Origin: Polychytrium aggregatum
Taxonomy: Eukaryota > Chytridiomycota > Chytridiomycetes > Polychytriales
Length of the DNA: 64,000 bases
Direction of reading: 5' to 3'
Assembly: GCF_025602895.1 (NCBI RefSeq)
Contig: NW_026516209.1
Location: forward strand, 496,001 to 560,000
The notes under the pieces were generated by a model, which did not search any database, was not told the origin of the DNA, and saw only the letters and a list, made by a program, of their open reading frames with translations. Position 1 is the stretch's first letter, and every line of letters starts with the position of its first letter. The translations under genes and the position numbers were made by a program. Below, piece after piece: positions 26,718 to 38,820 of this stretch.

Positions 26718-29442
<2,725 letters not shown>

Positions 29443-29740
29443 GCTGAACCCCTCGTACGGCATCGTGGCCGATGGATACATCAAGGCGCAGCGCAAGCGA
29501 AGCTGATCATGCAACTGCATCGGCATCTTGACCTCTGTCCAGTCCCATTCGTGTATTGCGGGTACGTGCGCACACGGATATATCCACATACGGAGGCATG
29601 GACGCACGAATATGCGGGCAACAGCTATACGGAAAGCGGAGGTGCGAATGGATGTATATATGATCGGCCATGTCGATTTCTCGGCTCACGATCGTTCAAT
29701 AAACCTGAAGATACATGGCAGGATCATGGCGCAGCGCGGA

Positions 29741-32013
29741 CTATACAAAGTCGTATAAATATTTGGAAATGTCAAATCGCACGGCTTGCGCGACCTGCTG
29801 GATGACTTCAAAGGTCACGTTGCATTTGCACTTCATATCGTCGAGTTGATCCAGGCTGGATACACGCCTCAGGAGCTTGAGGGTGATGAGCGTCGAGATC
29901 TGCGATATTGTGCCGTGGACCCGTCAGCGTTCAGGCTCCTCACAACCGACAGCACATATCTGCGAGTCTGTCTCGTCGCAATGCAATTCTGCCATTGATC
30001 CTTGGCTCCATACCTGCGTCTGGATGTCGATTTTACTATCGATGGGGTCTTCGATGATGCTGTAGAAGATGGCGAGCATGCGCTCAATCGGGAACGCCTT
30101 GGGGCCAAGTAGCTGCTGCCGCATCTGTCCAGCAAGCACATTGTAACGCCACAGAGGGTATGCGGATGAGCATGACAATCCCATGCTACGACCGACTCAA
30201 ACACAGTCCCCAGGATGCCCCCGAGCCGCCCGACCCTTACATCACGGCCCGTTTCGAGTCACTTACCAGGCCTCCAGTTTTTGATTTGCCGCGCTTTGTG
30301 ACTTTGCGCCTCTCCTCTACACCTTTGTAAAAGAATCGCACATCCATCTTTGCGGGATTGTACGAAGCCAGATACGATGCGATAAGCAGGAACCGGGTGT
30401 AGTAAGGCAACTCCAAATCTGTGGCATCGACGGCGACGGACGGGGCCAGGCACGCAGGTTAGCGACTCTCGTCTCGGGCTGCAAGGGAATGCACACACGC
30501 AAGGAAGCCAGACGACCAACCACCTCAGTCGGGCTTGCTGAATAACCACGGGATACCAAATCCTCGTGGTGCAACGGACATCTGGCAGCGTCTCGGCATC
30601 ACGATTGGTTGCTTACTTGTACGGGTGCTGATGGTCATGGTTTCCTTCTGCTCGCGCACATGCTGCATCCACTCAGCACTCGACATTTCTCGCAGATACA
30701 GCTTCTCCAGCGCCTCCTTGAGCGTCGGCTGGATCCGCACATACAACTTGCTTGTCTCGTTTTTCTTGACTGAGTGGCACGCGTGGAGAGATAGCCCAAG
30801 TTAGATCATCCGTCATACGACATCGGATCGTGCAAATGATATAGATGATCCAATGCAACCGCGGAGCCACAGCCAGGTTCGCTCACCTTTGCCAGATTGA
30901 ACGGGCTCCAGATACTTGGGAAACAGGAGGGCAATCAGGTGCCGCAGCTCATTCAGGTCCTTGCAGCCTTCGTGGAAGACGTCGAATATCAAGCTGCAAA
31001 AGTTGCCAAAGAACCAGCTCTCCTCGCCGGGTGGGCAGTCCTGCTTGACGATCGAAAACAGTTCGCCTTTGGTATAGTTCGGGAATTGAATCAGAATAGG
31101 CTGTTGTGGCGTGCGATCGGTCAAAAACTGGTCCCAGAGCAGTGTTGTGATCATGATGACCGAGATTCTGCACCGAGTCTAGGTGAGGGGAGTGTCGCCA
31201 AGAGAATCGGGTGAGATTATGATCCATAGTCCTGCTGCAAGGGCGGTCTTTGCGGGACATTCGCCGCGGCTGTGACGAAGGCGAGGCCGACCACATCACA
31301 CACCGCCCCACACAACTCACCACTTCGGAGAGCTTCAGGAGGGCAGGAACCAGCGTCGGCGACATGGCGCGCAGACGCTCGGCGCTATCAAAGATCTGAG
31401 CAAACGGGCATTAGTCGTGGAATCTGGAGAAGACACGCCACAGATATCCGGAGGATCGTCCAGGAGATTGCAGTTGCTGTTGTCGTTGGACTAGCAGAGA
31501 TCGAGCAGCCGGCGATGGGATCGGCCATCAGGCCATCCTGCCGACAGCCTGCAATCTTGACTCCGAGCCATGGCCTGCCAGTGAATCGGAAAGTATCACA
31601 CACGCACATACCAAGAAAAACGGCTTTTCACTCTTTGCCGCAATCTCCTTGAGTTGGGCAACAAACTCGACAATCGAGTCGCACTTTGCATAGTTGGCAA
31701 ACCCGTTATGGGCGGACGGCACCGTGGCCGTGATCTGGTTGAGGGCCGACTCGAAGAGCAGGCGCTGAGTGTAGCGCTCGACACAGCTCAGAAAGGCAAA
31801 CGTGTGGCCGACGCTATCGCTGTCCCGCCGGAAGAAGTGGTCGATGACGTGCGATTTACCGGCCCCAGAAGGGCCCTGCAGGATCATGGGCGGTGGGGTC
31901 GGGGTCGAATACGCCAGGGCGATCGCCGCCTCCAGCTGGCGGCACTGGGTGCTTCTCTCTGGAACGCGGCCGAAGGGGGCCGCAGAGACTTCTGCGACGG
32001 GGAGCGGGGACAT
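29741..32013 (-). CDS. orc5: Origin recognition complex subunit 5, 7 exons
   Basis: AAA+ ATPase subunit of the complex that marks replication origins. Exons: 32013-31612, 31395-31321, 31178-30887, 30769-30617, 30418-30267, 30115-30014, 29899-29741; 444 residues (human ~435). Walker A GPSGAGKS is at about residues 47-54, and the Walker B-like IFDSAE is formed across intron 1. Further family blocks are [18 protein letters not shown], a [12 protein letters not shown] sensor segment, [72 protein letters not shown] and the C-terminal [10 protein letters not shown]. The start is the Met nearest the conserved region; the frame is open further upstream. The gene reads in the same direction as two PEX11 genes just upstream. 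Confidence 0.94.
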
Positions 32014-32176
32014 GGCTGCGGTGGACACTGGGATGTGGCTATATGCACGCAGAGCAATGTTGGGGAGGCTGCGAGGCCCAAGCAAGACAGAGTTGGGCAA
32101 GCGATCCTGCACATGGGACGCAATGCTGCCTTTTGCGGAAGTTGGCTCGAGCCAGCACCGGGTCGAGCCGGCTGGA

Positions 32177-33585
32177 TCACTGCACGTTGCGCCACTGGAC
32201 ATCTGTGGTCGATTCAAAGTCCATGAGCGAGCGAGCGAGTGAGTGGTGGGGCGGCATGGCATGGAGGGCACGAAAGCATGGAGGGCAAGCAAGCACGGCG
32301 GGTCGAAACGGTGCCGAGGTTGGAAAGGGAGGCCCCGGCATTCCTTGGACGAGAGCAGGGGCTCGCATCGGCGTGGCTCTGCAGATGGCCATCCCATGCG
32401 ACCCCAGCCGATCCGGATGCCACCGAAACTGCACCTACATGCACCAATGAGGGACGTGATGGTTCCGGCGGCAGCAACATAGCCCTGATCCAGCGACGTG
32501 TACTGGAGGGCGCTGCAGGGGATCAAGATGTCAAAGGCATCTTGCGCGATGGCGAGGGTGATTGAGGCTCGATCGCTGGACCATCGGGAATGCGTCGGCA
32601 CGACCACCCAGCATACAGAAGCCAGTGAGAAAACGTCGATGATCGCCTCCAGAGAACGGCGCCGTCTTTGCACATCAAGCGTCGGTCAAGTCAGCCATCT
32701 AGCCAACCGAGTTGTCACCTCTCGGCCAAGCGATCATGCTTACCGATACAGGGCCTTGACGTTGGCGCCATCCGACGCCGACTTTTCGCTGCTGGTCTCC
32801 AGAGCCAGCTTGTTCGAGTTGATCCGGAAACGATAGAGGCTTCCAGCAAGAGAAACAACCAGCGAGGCGAGCCACCACTTCATGGCGCGGTCGCTGACTA
32901 GTTTGATGTCCGGGTGCTGCAACACGCCTGCCCCATGAATCCACTGGATCGTATCGAACGAGAGCCAGCCCATCAAAGCAACGCTCTTGAGAATGGTAGC
33001 GTAGCGCAGAAACGGATCATTGATCGCGCGGCTCTTGGATATGGCAGAAAGGAACTCGAGTTGACGACCCACTGCCATCACTGCAACACGACGGCCAAAA
33101 CACAGGAATTAGTATTGCGAACACGGTCGGCGATACACTGCTCGGAATGAGCGGTATATGCGGCAGCAGCCGTTGGGCTGATTTAGGTCTGCAGGCACTT
33201 GCATCGATGACGTTACGTTTACGGCTCTGCGACAGCGTCGCCGACAGAGCGCTGAGGCGCTTGATGGTGTCTGGGTTGCCGCCGACTTTGGACAAATACC
33301 AGGCGATAAACTTGGAAAAGAACTGGACAAATCGATTGGCCTTGTCCCTGCCTGGGTTCATTAACAAGAGCTAAGCTGCGGGCACGCCAAAAAGAAACGG
33401 CAGCTGTCCACTCGGGCGATGCTTGCTGACTGCTCGACGAGAATGGCATCGGCGATGCAAGGGGCACGAAAAGTGATGGATGAGGCTATCGCCCCTTGGC
33501 TCGCAAGAGCCGTCATACCAAGGGATGTCGACAGGAACCGGCTCGTGTGGTCCACCAGCGCCAACGAGGTTGTACCAATGCTCAT
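32177..33585 (-). CDS. pex11: Peroxin Pex11, copy A, 5 exons
   Basis: Peroxisomal membrane protein that elongates and divides peroxisomes. Exons: 33585-33519, 33351-33217, 33080-32744, 32575-32439, 32202-32177; 233 residues. Family features: an N-terminal DHTSRFLSTSLGRDKANRF amphipathic helix, FVQFFSKFIAWYLSK, LMAVGRQLEF, two hydrophobic spans, and a C-terminal hydrophobic hairpin ending SLIGAYVQW. Intron positions and phases equal those of copy B, and exons 2 (135 nt) and 4 (137 nt) have the same length in both. The stop is 163 bp before the ORC5 start on the same strand. Exon 5 (26 nt) is supported by the matching exon in copy B. Confidence 0.92.
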
Positions 33586-34072
33586 GGCGGCGAACAGCGT
33601 CTTGGGGATCAGATGCGAAGAACGATTCTGAAGAGCCCCTCTCGGCGGCGATCCCGGACGGATGGATCCGCGGGCTGTGGCTTGGATGGAGACATCGCCT
33701 GGACCAACTCCCAGGGACAGACGACGAGCTGGCTTCTTCGAACCGCATGGGGATTGTGGCTCCGAGAAAGCTGCTGCCTGTGATGGGTCCTGAACTGCCG
33801 AGGATCCGAGATGGGACACCGGCAAGCGGATATTCCGGCCAATGCAATAGCCGGGCACCCAGCTGTTGGATTGACTGTAAAACATCACGCTTTGTCCATG
33901 ACTCTGAGAAAGGCCATTGTACCCCGTTTCTTATTACAGTTTATTGATGTGCGTGGGTGCTGATCGACGGCATTCATCTCACGCAACCCACACGCTTTAA
34001 TATTGCGGCCGAGGGCAATACGTGGGGCGGCTCCGTCGACGCTCGTGGGTGTCGGCCGGTGGATAAGCGTGC

Positions 34073-35376
34073 TCAAATACTGACCCATTGGAGGTCTGCG
34101 AGCCGCAAAGTGCGCCGGTGGGCAGATCCCAGTTGCGCGAGTGCATGCAATCCAGAAGCGTTGCCGGGCATGTTCAAGGAGCGATAAGCAAAGATGCATG
34201 GTTAGAGCAAGCATCGATGATCAGCCCAGGTGCACAGCGTGCTCGTCAAGATACTCACAGCCTCCAATGAGCGAGGTGGTGATGCCGGCGGCGGAAACGA
34301 CGCCTCGGTTCAGCGTGGTGTATTGCAGCGCACTTCCTGGGAGGAGCATATCGAGGCCGTCTTGGAGCAGCGCCAACAGGATGCGGTTGCGTTCGCTGCC
34401 GATGAGCCCAGCATCGATCCGCCAGTGTCATCGGGAGTATTGATGGTAGTCAAAGTCAGGATTGGGCGATAAACAGCCGGCAAAAGATCCGGCCTTTGTG
34501 CTGCTGGCAGAAACCGTGGGAGCCGACAGCGACCCCAGCCAGATGCCTCTGGCGACGACTGTACCTCTGGAGAAGCTTGACGTTCTTCTCGCCACCTTCC
34601 TTGCCCATCTTCTCGGCCTTGTGCTCCTGGGTGAGTCGGATGGAGTTGATCTGGAGCCGATAAAGGCCCCCGATAAACGAGACGCACAGGGCCGTGAGCC
34701 AGCACTTCATGCCCCGCTCGGTGATTTGCTTGATGTTGGAGAGCTTGACGATGCCGACCGAGTGGGCCCACTGGAACATATCGTGCGACAGCCAGCCGAA
34801 TAGCGACAGGTTCTTCAGAATCGCAACGTAGCGCAGCAGGTCGTCCTTGATTCCTTTGCTCTTGGCGATGGTCATCACAAACTCGAGCTGTCGTCCAACA
34901 CGCATCACTGGCGCATCATTGGGATAAGGCACACGGGTAAGTACGGTGAGCCTGATGAGCATCGGCCCCATCGGGACAGTCGCCTGGCCTGCCGGTATCC
35001 GCCGCCCATGTCCGCTCGGATGCTCGGCCGTACGTACGTTTGCGGGTCTGGCCAACGGCAAGGGAGAGCTTGGCGAGGCGGCTGACCAAGTCGTTCTCGC
35101 CTTTGCCGTTGGCCAAATACCACGCCAGGAAGTTTGCGAGGTACTGGATAAACCGGTTCAGTCGATCTCGGCCTGCGATTCATCTCAAGTGGATCAGTCT
35201 GTAGCCAATGTCGGGTCCAAGAAGCCTCTGCAGCGACCGAGTGGGCCATAGGGCTGGCAAATGCCGAGCAATCGCTCTGGCCAACGGCGAATGCTGCCCG
35301 GCTTACCAACAGAGGTCGACAGGAACTTGATGGTGTGGTTGGCCGCAGCCGTTGCGTTTGCGGGCACCAGGGACAT
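34073..35376 (-). CDS. pex11: Peroxin Pex11, copy B, 5 exons
   Basis: Second Pex11 paralogue, 488 bp upstream of copy A on the same strand. Exons: 35376-35307, 35172-35038, 34907-34565, 34395-34259, 34095-34073; 235 residues, the usual Pex11 length. Motifs parallel copy A: NHTIKFLSTSVGRDRLNRF, LANFLAWYLANGKGEN, LMRVGRQLEFVMTIAKSK, a hydrophobic LCVSFIGGLYRLQINS segment, and a C-terminal LDMLLPGSALQYTTLNRG..SLIGGYLQW. The two proteins have clearly diverged in the middle region. The start is divergent from the LRR gene. Confidence 0.92.
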
Positions 35377-35787
35377 TTTTGCGCAGATCGGGTGGAGCGG
35401 AGCGGGCGACGCCTGCCTGGGTGTCTATATATCGTCAATCATCATCGTCATAGGACCTGCAGGCAGCCTTGTGCATGTGAAAAGTGAGATTTGCCCACGA
35501 GATGCCGTGACATGGCATGGGCAACGAGGACGGCCACCACAGCAACAGCAGCAGCAACAGCCAGACGTTCAGATCACCAGAGGCAGCGATATCTTCCGGA
35601 TCGAGGAGTGCGGGTGCGAGATCAGAAGCAGCAGAAGCAGAAGCAGAAGCAGCAGAAGCAGAAGCAGCAGAAGCAGAAGCACCAGCGCCATGGTTTCCTT
35701 GATGCTCCCCCATCCTCCGCGTCGCATGCCCCCGTCCTCTTTCCCTTGCATCAGACTCGCCGGCACCGCTCCGTCAAAACGCAGGAA
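35377..35787. promoter_or_regulatory. Divergent region between PEX11 copy B and the LRR gene
   Basis: 411 bp between the PEX11 start and the conservative LRR start at 35788. The LRR frame is open back to an ATG at 35512, so part of this may be coding. It includes the AAGCAG repeat at about 35623-35682. Confidence 0.4.
35623..35682. repeat. AGAAGC / AGCAGA microsatellite
   Basis: About ten copies of a 6-bp AGAAGC-type unit with AGC interruptions. If the LRR gene starts upstream it would encode a Gln/Lys run (QKQQKQKQKQQ pattern); otherwise it is 5' UTR. Confidence 0.8.
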
Positions 35788-37080
35788 ATGCACCCGCAAC
35801 GCACCAGGGAGCCTCAGGCAGATACTCACACATCGAAATCCCATGCCGAGTCGTCTTCGGATCCTGGTCCGCCCGCCAACGGCATCGGCACGTTTCCGCT
35901 GCTCCAGATTTTCCTGCTCGATGGCATGGAGGGCTTGGTTTCGCTCCCGATACTGGCCAAGCTGGCCGTCCTCAACTCGGTCTTTCATCAGCACATCAGC
36001 GGTAGCCCAATCTACCAGCACCTGTGGAGAAATGCCATCCTCAAGCATCTGCAGGGCCGCAGCACCATTGTGTTCTACAACAGCCACATCCGATTCTGGT
36101 TTGCTCTTGGACGACAGCCCGACACCCACTCTTGGCCAGTTATCTGTGCTCCGTCGGCCCTCGACCGGCTTGCCAGCGCTGGGCTTTCACACGCCCTATG
36201 CATCCAACTTGAAGACGTTCATCTCTCCAGTCTCTCGGGAATCCCGTTCCGTCGGTCGCTCCGCATCTCGGATCTGCGGCTCTCGGGGAACTTTTTGGAC
36301 TCGGTTCCGTCGGAAACCCTCGAGGAGCTGCCGCAGCTCCAGAAGCTAAACCTGTCCAAAAACACTCTGACATCGCTGCCGTCCACGCTAGGCCTGCTCA
36401 TCCATCTCAAGGAGCTCAATCTATCCCAGAATCAGCTCACGTATCTGCCTGAGGAGATTGGCTGTCTCACCAAGCTCGAGGTTCTGAACGTTTCCAACAA
36501 CTGCCTCTCCAGCCTCCCGCAGTCGCTCGGCTGTCTGGAAAGCCTCCAGTCGCTCGATCTAGCAGCCAGTCGGTCGGTTCCGTTGCAAGGAAGGCGGGGT
36601 TCATCCAATGCACATGTTTCCTCGTGGATACCAGACTCTCTCGGAGCGCTCAGGTCGCTGAGGCACTTGGACCTTTCATCGAACCGTCTGGGCCACCTGC
36701 CCACGGCCCTCTGCGCGCTCTCATCGCTGCTGGTGCTCTCTATTCGCAGCAATCTGATCGAAAGCCTTCCGGACTCGATAGGACGGCTCCGCGATTTATG
36801 TACGCTGGATGCATCCATGAACCGCCTTTCGACGCTGCCGAATGAGATCGGACGTTTGGGCAACCTTGAGGAGCTGGACCTGGCTCACAACCAGCTGCAT
36901 GCACTGCCATCATCATTGGGCCAACTCGCTGCGCTCACGTACCTGGATGTGTCCTCGAATCGTATCAAGAGCCTGCCCTCTGAGCTCCGGAATCTCCATG
37001 GCTTGGAGATTGTCTATGCCCATAACAACCAACTCTCGCCGGGAACCGCCACGAGCCAGCCCTTTTCCGTCATCCTCTAG
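35788..37080 (+). CDS. Leucine-rich-repeat protein with F-box-like N-terminus
   Basis: 430 residues from the conservative Met at 35788; an in-frame ATG at 35512 would add 92 residues of low-complexity sequence. The segment LVSLPILAKLAVLNSVFHQHI followed by LWRNAI resembles an F-box (Skp1-binding) helix pair; this is tentative. From about residue 140 there are about ten LRRs of the plant-type/Ras-group (SHOC2-like) consensus: LQKLNLSKNTLTSLPSTLG, LKELNLSQNQLTYLPEEIG, LEVLNVSNNCLSSLPQSLG, LRHLDLSSNRLGHLPTALC, LEELDLAHNQLHALPSSLG and LTYLDVSSNRIKSLPSELR. One repeat is interrupted by a ~25-residue insertion (ASRSVPLQGRRGSSNA). No leucine-rich cap cysteines, signal peptide or kinase domain. Binding partner unknown. 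Confidence 0.82.
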   Translation: MHPQRTREPQADTHTSKSHAESSSDPGPPANGIGTFPLLQIFLLDGMEGLVSLPILAKLAVLNSVFHQHISGSPIYQHLWRNAILKHLQGRSTIVFYNSHIRFWFALGRQPDTHSWPVICAPSALDRLASAGLSHALCIQLEDVHLSSLSGIPFRRSLRISDLRLSGNFLDSVPSETLEELPQLQKLNLSKNTLTSLPSTLGLLIHLKELNLSQNQLTYLPEEIGCLTKLEVLNVSNNCLSSLPQSLGCLESLQSLDLAASRSVPLQGRRGSSNAHVSSWIPDSLGALRSLRHLDLSSNRLGHLPTALCALSSLLVLSIRSNLIESLPDSIGRLRDLCTLDASMNRLSTLPNEIGRLGNLEELDLAHNQLHALPSSLGQLAALTYLDVSSNRIKSLPSELRNLHGLEIVYAHNNQLSPGTATSQPFSVIL

Positions 37081-37370
37081 CCGGCGCTCCGGCCCGAGTA
37101 AACAGAATACCCGGACACTACGTCAATATAGTGGGCTCGATACCTGGTGACCCGCAGCAGCAGGCTTCCGGGCATGTCCATTGGCACTGTCGGAGGGGAT
37201 TGGGCCGAGGCGCCCACATCGACCCTCGGGTTGGGCAGGTTGGACTGGATGTGGCGCCGATCTGTGACTTTCGCGTGACCCCGGCTTCCCATGCCAAACG
37301 GCTGCACCTGCCCTGTTTCGCCAACCGACGTCCATCCGACGACGCTCCTGTCCCCAGCCCGGCATCTACC

Positions 37371-38275
37371 ATGGCCGACGATCCGCGGCCCACCCGAACC
37401 ATCGGGTTCAACTCGCTCATCCCACTGCCGTCCTCCCACCCGACACTGACGATCCCCGTCCAGTCTGGCGACGCTGGCAGCAGCAGCAGCAGCAGCAGCA
37501 GTAGCGGCATCACCAGCCCCACCCCCTCGAGCATGACCCCGCTCTCGCCGCTCTACCAGTCGCTGTTGCCGTCTTCGGTCAAGACACCGCTGCACAAGCC
37601 TGGAGCAGTTCCAGGCCCGGTCCCGGTGCCCAAGGATACGATTCCAATCAATCCCAAATTGATGGACCAGCTCGAGGTGCTCGCAGCCCGGACAGCAGCG
37701 GATGTGCAGCGGCTCATCTCGACGCTGACCGATAATCTCACCAGGGTAGGCACGAATGCGGCGTGGGCCGATTAAAAAATGGCTGAGAAGGCAGTGGCTT
37801 GGCTGCATCTGTTGGTCCGGCAATGAGCCGATCCATGCTCGCCCGGAGGCTTCGACTTCTAACATGCCCGCATCGACCTGCCGCTGGACAGATCTCGCAG
37901 CTCACGTCCGAGTCGCTCAAAGTCCAGCAGCTCAGTCTCGAAAATCTTCATCAGGCCGCTCTGGCCTCAACCGAGGAGACCCTGAACCTGATCACCAAAG
38001 TCGACGAGCTGAGCCACAACATGGAGACCATTGGCTCTCTGGCCGCACAGATGTGGGTGCAAACGTCCCTGCGGGCAGCGCGTGGAGTTCGAATGCCGGA
38101 GCTGGAGCCGGATGATGCAGGGAGCTGGTTCTGCCTGGTGTGCACAGCTGACTCGCTCCGCCATTGCCTCGATGTGGACCCTGGATTTGCACCTGTCGGA
38201 ATGCTCGCTTGCGACACCAGCAAGGCCATCAAAGATCAACTCGACTGGTTCGAGGCGGCCGTCACCAAAACATAG
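37371..38275 (+). CDS. BORCS6-like coiled-coil protein (BORC complex), 3 exons
   Basis: Exons: 37371-37745, 37892-38052, 38221-38275; 196 residues. The N-terminal ~95 residues are Ser/Pro/Thr-rich with an AGC-encoded Ser run. The C-terminal ~95 residues form a helical coiled-coil: LEVLAARTAADVQRLISTL, ISQLTSESLKVQQLSLENL, TLNLITKVDELSHNMETIG and IKAIKDQLDWFEAAV. Length, the order of these heptads and the final IK.IK..L..FE segment fit BORCS6/lyspersin (DUF2365) of the lysosome-positioning BORC complex. This rests on recalled pattern, so another small BLOC/BORC coiled-coil is possible. The frame across both introns is exact, and the second junction restores the SLAAQIKAIKDQL helix. Confidence 0.65.
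37475..37505. repeat. AGC microsatellite encoding a Ser run
   Basis: About nine AGC/AGT codons in exon 1 of the BORCS6-like gene, giving a polyserine tract. Confidence 0.8.
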
Positions 38276-38820
38276 AGCTTCTCCAAGACGAAACGGGACA
38301 CCCTGTTTGGAACGAGGACCGTCGCTTTCGTCCCAGGTCCTGAATACACACGCCCATCGCCCGCCATGACCAAACAGCGAGTCTGTAATCTCAAGCGGAT
38401 ATGTATTGGTGAAGGACGGATGGACAGACAAATGTACAGGCGACCGGAGTTGATGGCATCCGCATCGATCTCGCATGTCGGTCACAAAAAAGGGCTACAG
38501 CGGCGAATCGCCAAAAGGGAGGGGGCGACAGCGATGCCAGTCCAATATCGAAGGTCGCATCGGAAGCATAATCATGAACAAAAACAAGGGCAAATGCAAC
38601 GGACAGGTGCCGCAGGGAAGAGTGCCCAGAGACGGAACAGACTCAGCAGCAGGCAAAAAAACAGGACTTATACGGACAATGTTCCACGGCAAGAAGAGGG
38701 CTCTGCAAGCACGGAAGCGGAGCTGGAGAAACTCAAATCAAAGTAGATTCAGCCAAAAAGATACCGGATGCGAGTGCGGTTCTACCGTGGTAGCGAGGGT
38801 TCGTAGCGAGGGCTGCACAG
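38276..38820. other. Intergenic region between convergent genes
   Basis: 545 bp between the stop of the BORCS6-like gene (+) and the stop of the ASH-domain gene (-). A 126-codon + frame here is rich in Lys/Arg/Gln but has no signature and lies in a 3'-to-3' spacer, so it was not called. Confidence 0.4.

Noticed and set aside
31528-32673. ORC5 start extended upstream by ~220 codons
   Set aside because: The upstream frame runs over two PEX11 exons and has no ORC5 similarity; Met at 32013 gives the family's usual length.
38366-38746. 126-codon Lys/Arg-rich + frame
   Set aside because: Lies between two convergent stops and has no signature; more likely 3' UTR.
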